From Diploptera punctata (Eukaryota; Arthropoda; Insecta; Blattodea; Blaberidae): 64,000 nucleotides of DNA. Positions 41,960-52,396 of the stretch are shown in pieces. The notes under the pieces were generated by a model. It had not been told where the DNA came from. It did not search any database and was given only the letters and a program-made list of their open reading frames with translations. Location: the NCBI GenBank assembly GCA_030220185.1, contig JASPKZ010007553.1, positions 101,001-165,000 on the forward strand, in the 5' to 3' direction. A program made the translations under genes and the position numbers. Position 1 is the stretch's first letter. Every line of letters begins with the position of its first letter.

Positions 41960-42035
41960 CAAACAAACAAACAAACAAAAAAAAAATATATATATATGTG
42001 TGTGTGTATGTGTGTGCGTGCGTGTGTGTGTGTAA
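41960..42035. repeat. AAAC run, A-run and (TG)n microsatellite
   Basis: ACAAACAAACAAACAAA, then TATATA, then GTGTGTGTATGTGTGTGCGTG. It gives artefactual frames on both strands. Confidence 0.9.
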
Positions 42036-42379
42036 AGTTTTTTTTTTGCTTAACTGTAGGCTTAATGTAAAATGAATTTCATACATGCTAATTGAAGTTC
42101 GCAAATAATCCAATACTGCCTTAATTATACCATATTAATAGAAATTATTCCGCAATTTTCTGATATTATTATTTTTCCATTAAGAAACTTTATTGTCTGT
42201 TTATATTGTAAGGAATATTAAAGCAATTTTAAAAAAATGTAGTTAAACTGTTGAAAATGCATTCACATACTGAAAAAAAAAAAAGTATCAAGTTACTCAT
42301 TTTGTGTAAGAAATCAATATTATTGCTATTGATATTATTGTAATAGTAATAAAGCTATCGGCATGTCTCTTTTCTAAAT

Positions 42380-42506
42380 GGTAATCTTTTAATAAATGAA
42401 ATATTCAGGTAAGCCGTAGATTTACTTTTAATAAATTAAATCTACGGCATATCTGAATATTTATAAGTTTTTTAATATATATATTAAAAAACTTATAAAT
42501 ATCAGG

Positions 42507-42538
<32 letters not shown>

Positions 42539-42550
42539 TTATAAATATTC

Positions 42551-42589
<39 letters not shown>

Positions 42590-42698
42590 TTATAAATATT
42601 CAGGTATAGCCTATATATATATTAAAAAGCTTATAAATATTCAGGTAAGCCGTAGATTTAATTTATTAAAAGATTACCATATATATATATATATAGAT

Positions 42699-42725
<27 letters not shown>
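42380..42725. repeat. Nested palindromes with four copies of a 24-bp unit and TA runs
   Basis: TTAAAAACTTATAAATATTCAGG occurs four times between TA runs (about 42489, 42531, 42582 and 42623). The outer pair ATGGTAATCTTTTAATAAA and TTTATTAAAAGATTACCAT, and AAGCCGTAGATTTA with TAAATCTACGGC, make the whole block foldable. No coding. Confidence 0.8.
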
Positions 42726-42729
<4 letters not shown>

Positions 42730-42730
<1 letters not shown>

Positions 42731-43250
42731 GGCCTATATGAAGGGCTTGGGACAGTAACATGATAAGTCACATTTTTTAAGAAATGTCATTTATTATTGT
42801 ACAATTATTTGTTCCTTTCGAAGGTGCATAATTAACTTATATAACTGGATGTACGTATATGGATGAAAAACTGAATTAGGCCTATTTGTAATTCAGAGTG
42901 TAGTATTGGATGAAAATTAACCGGTAATTTTCTTTGAACCAATTTTTGAATGAGGATGAGGATGAAAATAAGCGAATGAATTCTTCATTGATTATTTTTC
43001 TGGGTGAGTTTCCCCTCGGTTCTGTTAAGGTTTACTGGCAAATCCCAAAGTGCAACTACAGTATATACTTTGCCATTATTCACAGTAATGTAATCGAAAT
43101 AATTACTGTCTTATTTTGATAAAATTGAACTTAATTATTGAGTAAGAAAGCTTAAATAATTTTATGGGACGATAAGACCCTATAGAGTTTTATAATTTTA
43201 TAAATTAAATTGGTTGGATTATTATCTTAATTTTTAAAATTGTACGATTA
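42730..43250. other. No feature recognised
   Basis: AT-rich spacer. The frame 42934-43119 has no recognisable domain. Confidence 0.35.
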
Positions 43251-43251
43251 C

Positions 43252-43552
43252 AAACTATAAAATAGTTACCTTGTAGGTCCGTCTCCTCAATTTAAGTTCT
43301 TTTAAAACTCTGTAGGCCTTTCGGGACTAGTGCCATCATCAGCAGAATGCATTAGATCCGTACTTGTTGACCCTTGTTGAAGCACTGACTTGCTTGTGAG
43401 TATTTTGTATAATGGTTTGTGTGGACTGGGTGTGCACAAGTACGGACCTAATGCATTCTGCTGATGATGGGACTATTCCCGAAAAGCCTACAGAGTTTTA
43501 AATGAACTTAAGTTGAGGAGACGGACCTACAAGGTGACTATTTTATAGTTTT
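43252..43552. mobile_element. Fold-back element FB2 with CTGATGA-stem-GAAA motif
   Basis: Arms of about 120 bp: ACCTTGTAGGTCCGTCTCCT ... AGCAGAATGCATTAG and the complement at 43440-43540, around a unique centre of about 60 bp. The right arm, plus strand, reads CTGCTGATGATGGGACTATT then CCCGAAAAGCC (about 43458-43488), i.e. CTGATGA, T, GGGA/TCCC stem, GAAA. The left arm has the same on the minus strand (CTGATGATGGCACTAGTCCC, GAAAGG). Single copy in the window; no TSD seen beyond the arms. Confidence 0.7.
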
Positions 43553-43619
43553 TAAGCTACATTATATTACTGTGAATTAACACCTGAACGGAAACTTACC
43601 ATGAATTTTACTATTATCG

Positions 43620-43925
43620 ATTTGCCATTATTCTGTAGTGAAAAAAACGTGAAAAAATGTCGCTTTTTGTAAGCTTAAATAGATTACGCTGCCCAAACCA
43701 TAACAAATACACAAAAGTATTGTACACAGAATTGAATATCTCATAAAACTTTACAGAAAATTCTGCGGCAGCATATGTTTATCTTTTAAGGATAACTCAC
43801 AATAACCATTTCTGTCGTTTTGTCTTCGAGCTCATTTATGCCAAGTGCATCGGGATGCGTAGATTCCCGGACAACGCTGGGTAATAATAATATGAAAAGC
43901 GCATTAGTTTATGTCTCTGCTGTAT
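43620..43925 (-). repeat. Inverted single-unit copy of the 40.9-41.8 kb repeat
   Basis: The minus strand reads TACCCAGCGTTGTCCGGGAA, CATTTATGCCAAG-flank, ATGGTTATTGTGAGTTATCC, ATTCAATTCTGTGTACAATA and TATTTGTTATGGTTTGGGCA. It matches 41030-41830 but has only one copy of the 107-bp unit. Confidence 0.75.
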
Positions 43926-44425
43926 GCCTGCAACGATTATGTTGTCTTTAAACAGACACTGTAATGATATATTTAACACGGTTTATCACAGAGCTTGCAC
44001 ACGCAGTCACTTGACGGATCATGATAGTTTGAATTTTTGCAGAGTTTGTGGTGATATCCATGCACTGCCAGTCTTATTATTGCACTGCGTATCTTGTATC
44101 TTGTTGTTTGGTCCAGTTCAGTCTCGATTGTTATTTGCCATTATTACCAAGCAGATTCAGAAATATTTCAGAATTAAATATGTAATGAACTTCAAGTTTA
44201 AACGTACATTTAAAATGCCCTGACTTTTGTGTGAATGAAAATTACAACCCCCCTCCCCCGACTGCAAGGTGTTCAAGTTGTGCTCGATTTTCTTGGGTGA
44301 ACTATTGTGTCAGAAGGCACGCTATTATTTTGTGAAATTAACAATACTTTCACCATGAAACATAATTATTGAGTGCACAACATATTAAATGTGCAGACAA
44401 AAATACAGAATTCCATATCATATTC
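43926..44425. other. No convincing gene
   Basis: The 99-codon frame 43924-44223 has no recognised domain and no flanking signal. A C-run (CCCCCCTCCCCCG) lies at about 44250. Confidence 0.3.
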
Positions 44426-44431
44426 AGACGT

Positions 44432-44605
44432 CCACCGCTGTAGTCTCGAGGAGCGTGCTGCCTTGTCACGCAGCGGGCCCAGGTTCAATCCCCAGTCGGG
44501 ACAGTTTCCTGGGTGAGGTTTTTATCGGTTTTTTTTTCTCACCTCTAAGACAAATGTCAGGAAACTTTAAGGCCCAAACAGTCCCCGAACATCATCTGGC
44601 TATCG
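44432..44605 (+). mobile_element. SINE-A, 3'-truncated copy
   Basis: The head CCACCGCTGTAGTCTCGAGG, B box GGTTCAATCCC and middle CACCTCTAAGACAAATGTCA are present, ending at GTCCCCGAACATCATCTGGC. The 3' module is replaced by SINE-B sequence. Confidence 0.8.
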
Positions 44606-44619
44606 CGATCATAATCATC

Positions 44620-44795
44620 CATATTCATCTTAGATTAAGCTTAGGATTAGGGACTCTCCTGTTGCACCACTATCATCATCACCCATAATATCATCGGGGC
44701 AACCTAACCCCGCCATCTAGACGCCCCCACCTCAGAAGTGGGTTACAATTACGCCAATACCAGGAGAGAACACCAGAAATGTCCAAAAAGACAAA
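44620..44795 (+). mobile_element. SINE-B, 3' part
   Basis: ATCATCACCCATAATATCAT, CCTCAGAAGTGGGTTACAAT and TACGCCAATACCAGGAGAG match 63145-63175 plus 63510-63600. The head is missing. Confidence 0.7.
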
Positions 44796-44799
44796 CTGG

Positions 44800-45010
44800 G
44801 GCATTATACAAATATATAAGCCTATCATACTCAGGCTGTATTAAATAAACAGACCTTTTGTCAAAATCACATGAAAATATAAAATAGGTTCACTTAAATT
44901 AAACATTGTTTTAGTATAATTTTATTGTAGTATTAAATTGTTTAATTCCTTTCTTATTCCCATTTATTTATAATTTATTGTTATTTACATTCTGCTATAT
45001 TTTAATATAA
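44800..45010. other. No feature recognised
   Basis: AT-rich spacer. Confidence 0.35.
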
Positions 45011-45015
45011 TTATA

Positions 45016-45285
45016 CTACTTAACTAACTAACTCACTAGCACTATCGAACCCGTATGTTCATGGCCGCGCGGACATAAGCTCTTCATATATCCCTATCCT
45101 GAGTCAATGTTTTCCAATCATCCCCTGTATAATCTACTTCCCTCAAATTATAGTTAGTGTTATTCTCCCACTTCATTCTTGGTCTACCAACTGGGCGTTT
45201 TCCCTCTGGTTTTCCTATTAGAAGCTTCCATGCACGTCTTTCATTCCCCATTCGTGCCACATGTCCTGCCCATTAACTATACTAG
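45016..45285 (-). pseudogene. RTE1 LINE 3' end
   Basis: The minus strand shows MGNERRAWKLLIGKPEGKRP-like text, then WENNTNYNLREVDYTGDDW, and a tail read as TTAACTAACTAACTCAC. The 5' end stops at the GGGCAGG segment. The next RTE1 copy follows in the same orientation. Confidence 0.8.
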
Positions 45286-45307
45286 TACACTGAAAAAATA
45301 TCTTGGT

Positions 45308-46235
45308 ACCTAACTAACTCACTGGCACTATCGAACTCTCGTAGGTTCATGGCAGCGCGGACATAAGCTCTCCATGCATCCCTATCCTGAGCTAATGTTA
45401 TCCAATCATTCCCTATATAATCAACATCCCACAAATCATCGTTAATGTTATTCTCCCAGCTCAATCTTGGTCTACTAACTGGGCGTATTCGCTCTTATTT
45501 TCCTACAAGAAGCTTCCATGTACATCTTTCATTCCCCATTCGTGCCACATGTCCTGTCCATCGCACTCTACGGGAAATAACTGTTCTTACAATATATGCC
45601 TTCCTATAATGACCATGTAGTTCACTGTTATTTTAGTCTTCTCCATTCACCTCTCTATTTATCTCTCTTTGGTCCAAAAATTTTCCTAAGAACTTTATTC
45701 TCAAATACTCGTAATCTTTTTTTCCTCCCTTATAGTAAGAGTACATGTTTCACATCCATATAATATAACTGGCAGTATAACAGTTTTATATATTTTCAGT
45801 TTCATTCTTTTTTGGAAGGAGTTGGGACGACAAGAGTCCCTGTAATACATAATAGCATGCATTTCCAGAATTTAACCTATGTTTAATTTCTTTGAGGATC
45901 TCATTCCAATTTGTAATTATTGTTCCTAGGTATTTGAATTCAGCCACTTATTCAAAATTTACTTCTCGTTTGTCATCAGTTGTCCATTTTCATTGTATTA
46001 TGTAATTCTATGTGTGACCATATATTTAGTTTTATTGATATTTACTTCCAGTCCCAATTTCTTAGTGTTACTCAATAGTGCGTGCGTGTTGGCCCTTAGT
46101 ATCTCCTCGCTGTCGCCCGATAGTACTACATCATCAGCATAAACTAACAGCTTATTAATACCATTGAGTTGTAGGCTTTCTCCATCCTCTAAAGATTTGA
46201 TGAATATCTTAGCACCTAAACTTAAAAAGAAAATG
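45308..46235 (-). pseudogene. RTE1 LINE from RT YADD box to 3' end
   Basis: The minus strand begins with LQLNGINKLLVYADDVVLSG (catalytic YADD retained, about 46130-46142) and NTHALLSNTKKLGLEVNINK. It continues through the thumb to the C-terminal tail (45282-45464, NNINDDLWDVDYIGND) with several shifts. This is the only partial copy besides 13426-16188 that still holds the RT active-site box. Confidence 0.85.
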
Positions 46236-46444
46236 CTTCCATTGAACACGATAATAAAATAATGACAGTAGTACGTGTCTGCAATCTGCAGGGTTATCTA
46301 TGTTTTAAGACATCAAAATATTGGAGTCCTGTAAGGATGGAAGAAGGTTTAAATATCGAATTGCCAAAATTTTAGTTCATTCTTTAATGTTATATTTTAG
46401 TTATAATAATTTACACAATAGAATAAGACATTACACACTATTAA

Positions 46445-46446
<2 letters not shown>

Positions 46447-46489
<43 letters not shown>
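46447..46489. repeat. (ATT)n microsatellite
   Basis: A short pure ATT array, followed by a SINE. Confidence 0.95.
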
Positions 46490-46528
46490 CGTATCATTAT
46501 TGTTATTACCCTATAAAATGTTGTTTGT

Positions 46529-46836
46529 GGCACGCCGTAGCGTAGTGGTTAAGGCACTGAGCTACAAGCCGGAGGGTCGAGGGTTCAAGTCCCGTTGAGG
46601 TCAGGATTTTTAAACTGACCCAAACCCTCTGGCGGCACTATGGCTCTGGGGTCGACTCAGCCTCTAACGGAAATGAGTACCAGACGCCTGTTCTGGGGGT
46701 AAAGGCGGCCGTCACGCAGGGCTGACAACCCTGCTGACATCAAGTGCCGATTGTCTAGAAAAGTGGGAGCCTTAACCTCCTACTACCCCAAGGGTTTCCT
46801 GAGGCCTGTTGTGGGATCACTTTACTTACTTACATG
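46529..46836 (+). mobile_element. tRNA-derived SINE-D, full-length, about 308 bp
   Basis: The head GGCACGCCGTAGCGTAGTGG then TTAAGGCACTGAGC gives the A-box region, and GAGGGTTCAAGTCCCG gives the B box. The body includes CTCTGGCGGCACTATGGCTC, GGTCGACTCAGCCTCTAACG and a GTCACGCAGGGCTGACAACC hairpin. The 3' end CCTACTACCCCAAGGGTTTC..GTGGGATCACTTTACTTAC is also found alone at 51693-51765. The 5' part is found inverted at 53640-53830. Confidence 0.85.
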
Positions 46837-46914
46837 ACATCTACATTTTTTTATTTACATATATGTTACAACCCGTGTTTCACCAATGGTATATCACGGG
46901 ATATTTACAGTTTT

Positions 46915-47415
46915 ACAATTGTTCAATTATTGTTCTAGTTGTTCTTGTAGTTGACGGAAGATCCTCGTAAGAAATTCTGCAACGTTGACTGTGTTAAAGT
47001 GGAACTTCAGAATATTTGGCGGAGTAGCAATTTGTAGTATAGCTGGTCGATCTCTGGAGAACATGTTGCATTCAGTCATCAGATGGTGGGCCGTCTGCAG
47101 TGATTTTTCTGGGCAGTTGCAATAAGGTGAAGCAGTTTTGTTCATTTTGTGTAGGTAGGATTTAAATAGTCCATGGTTGGTGAGAAATTGTGTAGTTATA
47201 TAGTTAGGCCATAGGGATAGGGACAGTCTATAGGGTATGTTGGGGATGAACATTTTGGTATGGAAGGCGTCATTTGATTTGGTGTAAATTAAATTCCAGA
47301 TTGTTTCATAGTATTCTTTTAATAACTGCTTGCCTCGTGTTATAGGGATGGAGTTATAGTCGATAGTATTTTTGTAGCTAGCGGCTATTTTAGCCAGATT
47401 GCTACATTTATTGTA
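46915..47415 (-). pseudogene. RNase-H-type LINE (Jockey/R1/I-like) C-terminus
   Basis: The frame 46927-47253 and the region upstream read AASYKNTIDYNSIPITRGKQ, LLKEYYETIWNLIY, LWPNYITTQFLTNHGLFKSY, then a C-x-C-x8-H-x4-C cluster in YCNCPEKSLQTAHHLMTEC. This is the C-terminal zinc-knuckle-like end that follows RNase H in Jockey/I/R1-type LINEs. It is distinct from the RTE families here. 5'-truncated. Confidence 0.75.
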
Positions 47416-47439
47416 TCTTTAACTGTTTATAATTAGTAT

Positions 47440-47532
47440 AGTGTATATCTATATTTGTCGAATATTTATTTGTATTTGTGCTGGTTGAGTGGAAGAGAGG
47501 ACCTTTTGGCCTTAACTCTGCCAGAATAAATA

Positions 47533-47572
<40 letters not shown>

Positions 47573-47592
47573 ATTATTATTATTATTATTAT
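47440..47592 (+). mobile_element. CR1-like LINE 3' UTR with (ATT)n tail
   Basis: GTGCTGGTTGAGTGGAAGAG, GGACCTTTTGGCCTTAACTC and TGCCAGAATAAATAAAG, then an ATT array. The same terminus as 34575-34716. No coding left. Confidence 0.75.
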
Positions 47593-47594
47593 AA

Positions 47595-49395
47595 AGATGA
47601 TTCGAAAGACAACGATTCTGGTTAAACTTGCTTTGAAACGATGATGAGGCTTCTACCTCAATGTGTGAAGTGATTTTTAAGAACCAAGATTATTATAAAC
47701 ATTTTATGAACTTATTAATAAACATTCTTAACAATATGTAGTATTTTCTAAGACGATTTATGTAATTCATAACACTTATTCAAAACCATAAGATAACATT
47801 TCTGTTTTACAATGTATAGTATAATATTGTTATAGTAAGCTACAACCCTAACATGCCTTTGTAGCGAAATAGGGTTTCAAAATATTTAGATATTCCCACC
47901 TACTTCCATTAAGCCTCGATGTAAAGCATTGACGGGTCGGAGTGTGAGACAAAGAAGAAGGAATATATATTCCCGTACACATAATAATAGGCCAAATGCT
48001 AATTTAAACAATATAAATAGTATACAAATGTCAAATGACGCGTTATTGTTTTTTAAGTTTCGCTTTGCCAAGCTATACCACATATTTCCTACCGTTCGTA
48101 TTTTTAAAATAAATGGAAAATCAGTGCTTAATGACGTATTTGTGACAAAATAAAAAATAATGAAATGTGGTCGAATTTCGACCGCTGGGTAGCCACTAAT
48201 TTATTTAAACACATCAACATCACAGTATGATGTAATAACTAGGACTCGGAAGTTGAGGAAAAATCATTTTATTTTTATTTTTTATCTGATGACGAGGCCC
48301 AACATAATACAGTATAATATATACTTTTTTGGGTTATTGTAGGCCACAAAACGATGGGTTATATTCGTTCTTTTTACCCTTTTTTTTCGACCTTTTTGGC
48401 GTATTGGTTTTTTTGGAACTTTATCTTATTTTGACTACATTTATACCATTTGTATAAATAAAAAATCCGAAGAGTCAAGAGTCAATTCCAACTTCTTTTA
48501 AAAACACTATCTAATTTTACTTTATAAATCTTTTCATATTCCAAACACTTTTGTTACGCGAGTAACTATTGAACGCTCACGAAATACCCCCCGTTATTTT
48601 AACCACCAGCCTACTGACTGCGTGAACTACTGTATTTCGACTTCAAATTTTCTAAGAAGTTGCCACTTTGTGAAAATTACCTCGAGCAAAGGGTGAAGGC
48701 AGTAAAGTTGTCTTTATCCACTCATTAGCAACTACAACATTTTTAAATTTTTTTCTTCAGTTTTTAGGTCTTTCGTAGGATATATTTAGACTTTTTAAAA
48801 TTCTTATAGGCATTTTATAGGTCCTCAACTTCCGAGCACTACTAATAAGCCACCGAAGACCATGAATCACTACTCACCCAACTTCCCTAACTGTCTGTAA
48901 AATACGAGCATTTTAGAAAGCGTTTTGTTCACTCTGTATATTGACTTTAATTTAACAAAAAATAATTTCGATTTAAATTATCTTACTATATTTTGTTATC
49001 AAATTGCGAAGACATCTTCATATCTTTAAAAAATTATAAATACTTATTATTTTGGTTAAACTTGTAAGATTTCACATTTTGAAAATAAATGACTAGACAG
49101 TAAGGAACTAAACCTAATCCGTGATTGTAGTAAAAATGTAGAAAATAATGTAAACAGACATATCATAACAACCTGGTGGGATTGGAAAAAAATGCATGCC
49201 AGCATTATTAGATTTTACATTTTGTTAATAGTTGACAGAACAATAAGGAACTGAATCTAACCCATGACTGTAGTATAAATGTAGCTAAAGGTGTGACATC
49301 CATTGTTGCTGTTTTCCAATACAAGCTACAGTGTTTGTGCAGGTGACGTAGTGAACTGATATATATTCAAAAACAACAAAAATTAGGTCAAGAGG
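47595..49395. other. Intergenic region 3' of the IR gene; diverged direct repeat at 49085-49290
   Basis: No gene recognised. GACAGTAAGGAACTAAACCTAA..GATTGTAGTAAAAATGTAG (49095) and GACAGAACAATAAGGAACTG..GACTGTAGTATAAATGTAG (49233) are a diverged pair about 135 bp apart. The small frames at 47886-48153 lack domains. A CATAATACAGTATAATATATAC palindrome-like stretch lies at about 48302. Confidence 0.4.
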
Positions 49396-49400
49396 TCAAT

Positions 49401-49406
49401 TTTATT
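49401..49406 (-). other. Candidate polyadenylation signal of the IR gene
   Basis: AATAAA on the minus strand (TTTATT on plus), about 48 nt past the IR stop codon and within an A-rich run. Its position suits a short 3' UTR. Confidence 0.5.
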
Positions 49407-49453
49407 TTTAAAAAAGTAAAATTTGTTTTAATTATTGTTATAGATAAATCAAA

Positions 49454-51432
49454 CTACTTGCATTTGATCCTAAAGAAAACGAGTTCAACCAGAAATATTA
49501 AAATGCTAATCAAATAACCTACTAGAAGCAAATAAATCACAACTTGCATGTGGGAAATATTAAATGCGAAATATTCCTCAGAAAGTTCATTATCTTCCAA
49601 TAATGTTTTATTTCTTCTTACACTTTCCAGATATGCAAGTAAATTCTTTTCTGTAACATCAAGTTGAGGCTCGTTGCTCGTTTTTATACGAATTTCACTG
49701 GCAATCTTATTAATTATACCCGAACTCATCATAATGAGTATTGCTTCTTTTATCTTAGAATAGAAGATGCTTTTTTTAAATATGTTAAATGCGTAATACA
49801 CTGTGACATCACGTTCCTTCAAACTGCAGAACTGAAATTTGTTATTTAAATACATGGACACTACATTAATTTCTGATTGCAGTGTAAGAATTGCTGTGTC
49901 TTTGGATTTGAGATATTTCTCAATGCACTCTGCTGCAATGTAGCAACGAAATCCTTTAGCCATATTTATGATTCCATTTGCATTCACATCTTCTTCACCC
50001 CAAATATAACTTTCATAACGGTGCGATCCTCTAAACAAATTTGAATTATAAAAGCTGATCTACTGTAGTGATTTGTTTAAAGTGCTCTGGTTCCACTAGA
50101 AAACTAGTGAAGAATGACTGAAACACAGTGTTTATAGCCAGAGAGAAGATAACCGACAAAAGGAAAACAGTTTTCTGGGTGAAGGACACATGTGTTTCAT
50201 TAACTGACACTCCTAACAATATTGACCAGACGTTCAGACAGTGCATTGAAAAGCTGGTTTTATTTAGTGATTGAATATATTTTTTCAAAATTTTGTAGAC
50301 AGACTGCATCAAAATTGCTTCCAATAGACTTGTAAGAAATAATATTATCCAAAGTAGCAAAAGAAAATACTTTTATAAAGTTACCGTACATATAGTCAGG
50401 TTGGGGACATGGAACATACCATTTGATATTAGTAATCAGATGTGGATATGTAACAGTGTAACGACTTGTATCAGGTCGATACATATTGGAAGGTGCACCT
50501 ATGTAAATTATATCAGTTAATAATTTAGCGTTGTGTTCAGTAACTGCACCTAAATACTCGACAATGAATTTAAGAACTTCTTTATCCATGTAATCAACTG
50601 TAAGAGGTTTGTAATAGTACACATTTTTATACAAGTCTTCGCCACGACGTATTCTAATTGGGCAACCTTTGAAATCTCTTGGAATGTATCTCGGAAATAT
50701 TTTAGTTTCAAAGAGAAATTCTCCCTTCCCATTTATGGGCCATTCGTTTATAATTGCAACTTTAGTGAACTCACCACATTTTGCAGATTCTTCTGACAGA
50801 GAAAATGAATACACTCGAATTGATTCGACTTTGTTTGATGTACCATTCATTACAGAGATTCTTAAACTAGGGTTTAAAACTATAATATTAAACACCTTAT
50901 TAACCGAAAGGCTATAGAATACTTTTGACATGTAACTTTCTTCTAGGTATTGTTGACTCGTTAATCTGGCAGTTACATAAATAATATAGAAGTCATTCAT
51001 GAAATATAACCATCTTAAAATATTCATAGAATTGTTTTCTATCGTGGGATTAAATATAACTATTACAAGTTGAGGCATTTGGAACTTATCAAACATTACA
51101 TTCTCTTTTTCTTGAGATATGTAATTGTTATATGGATGAACTAGATATGACGGCCAAGATATGTTATTTAGATTGGCTGTCACTTCATTAGCTACGTTCA
51201 TATTGAAACTGTATTCTTCGGACCTAGTTGGTAAATTCCGGTTACCTTTACCTGGCAATGATATTACGATATGATAATCTTCAAAATAAGTTACCAAGAT
51301 GTTAGTAATGCGCATGGCCATGTCGTGTTGAATTTCTTGGAGAGGATGAGTTGTTAGAACCAACTGGATAACAATTCCAAGTACACCCAACAAGCAGAGC
51401 AGCCTCATTGCAGATAAATTCCTTGATTTCAA
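49454..51432 (-). CDS. Divergent ionotropic receptor (IR), single exon, two apparent frameshifts
   Basis: IRs are ligand-gated cation channels of insect chemosensory neurons, related to ionotropic glutamate receptors. Start at 51432 or at the ninth codon (MRLLCLLGVLGIVIQLVLT), which gives a cleaner signal peptide. Residues ~30-240 form a variable N-terminal region. FPRYIPRDFKGCPIRI (about 246-261) opens the first ligand-binding lobe, and WYVPCPQPDYMYGNFIKVFS (338-357) is the conserved pre-M1 block. M1 (LLLWIILFLTSLLEAIL), the pore region and M3-like TVFLLSVIFSLAINTVFQSF follow, then lobe 2 (GSHRYESYIWGEE) and a C-terminal helix (VVIYLLLVGYLISILIFL). Total ~659 codons, normal for IRs. One extra base near 50360 and one near 50050, both in T-runs, break the frame, so this is either a young pseudogene or an assembly-error case. 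No introns seen. The glutamate-contact residues of iGluRs are not evident. Confidence 0.88.
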
Positions 51433-51439
51433 TTCAATA

Positions 51440-51690
51440 ACCTATTTATTTTCTATGTTCAGTGACCAGGAACCAAAGCGTTATATGTATCTATAAGGTT
51501 CTTACAATAACGACTAACAACTCTATACAGGTTACAATATTATTAAAAAATTTATTTACTTGTAATTGCTAATATGCTATCTTACGCCACAAACAACCTT
51601 AATTGCTTATTCAATAGTCATTAAGCCGAGTAGTCTACTTAATATCATACATACATTAAACAAAATTGCATTGTAAATTAAAGTTCGTAT
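51440..51690. other. Upstream region of the IR gene
   Basis: About 250 bp of AT-rich sequence between the IR start and a SINE-D fragment. I see no clear TATA box or initiator. Chemoreceptor promoters are usually weak in such signals. Confidence 0.3.
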
Positions 51691-51692
51691 AT

Positions 51693-51765
51693 TGTCTAGA
51701 AAAAGTGGGAACCTTAACCTCCTACTACCCCAAGGGCCTTCGGGTCTGTTGTGGGATCACTTTAC
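51693..51765 (+). mobile_element. SINE-D, 3' end only
   Basis: TATTGTCTAGAAAAAGTGGG, CCTACTACCCCAAGGGCC, GTTGTGGGATCACTTTACTT. 5'-truncated and followed directly by an RTE1 insertion. Confidence 0.75.
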
Positions 51766-51782
51766 TTATATATTAAAAATAT

Positions 51783-52371
51783 GCACAAGGAAATTAAACA
51801 CTCAATTCTGGAAATGCGTGCTATTATGTATTACAGAGACCCTTGACTTCCCAACTTATTTCAAAGACGTTAAACTGAAAATATATAAAACTATTATTCT
51901 ATCAGTTATATTAGGCCTATATGGTAGCGAAACATGGACTCTTACTTTAAGGGAGAAAAGGAGATTACGAGTATTTGAGAATGAAGTTCTTTAGGAAAAT
52001 TTTTGGACCAAAGAGAGATGAACAGACAGGTGAATGGAGAAGACTGCATAACAGTGAATTACATGGTCTTTATATGAAGCCAGATATAATGAGGAACAGT
52101 TAAGTCTCGTAGACTGCAATGGGCAGGGAATGTGGCACGAATTGTGAATGAAAGAAGTGCATGAAAGCTTCTTATAGGAAAATGAAAGGTAAAATGCCCA
52201 GTTGGTATACCAAGAATGAGGCGGGATAATAACATTAACTATGATTTGAGGGAAGTAGATTATACAGGGGATGATTGGAAAACACTGGCTCAGGATACGG
52301 ACTTATGGAGAGCTTATGTCCGCGCGGCCATGAACCTATGGGTTCGATAGAGCCAGTGAGTTAGAGTTAGT
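51783..52371 (+). pseudogene. RTE1 LINE 3' end with 14-bp TSD
   Basis: From the CACAAGGAAATTAAACACTC segment to the tail GTGAGTTAGAGTTAG. The TSD TATATTAAAAATAT is at 51769-51782 and 52372-52385. Several shifts and stops, e.g. TATGGTAGCGAAACATGGAC still reads YGSETW but the tail frame is broken. Confidence 0.88.
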
Positions 52372-52396
52372 TATATTAAAAATATAATCTTACACT

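Noticed and set aside
43924..44223. 99-codon Cys/Leu-rich frame
   Set aside because: No domain, no splice or promoter support, and no conservation evidence within the window.
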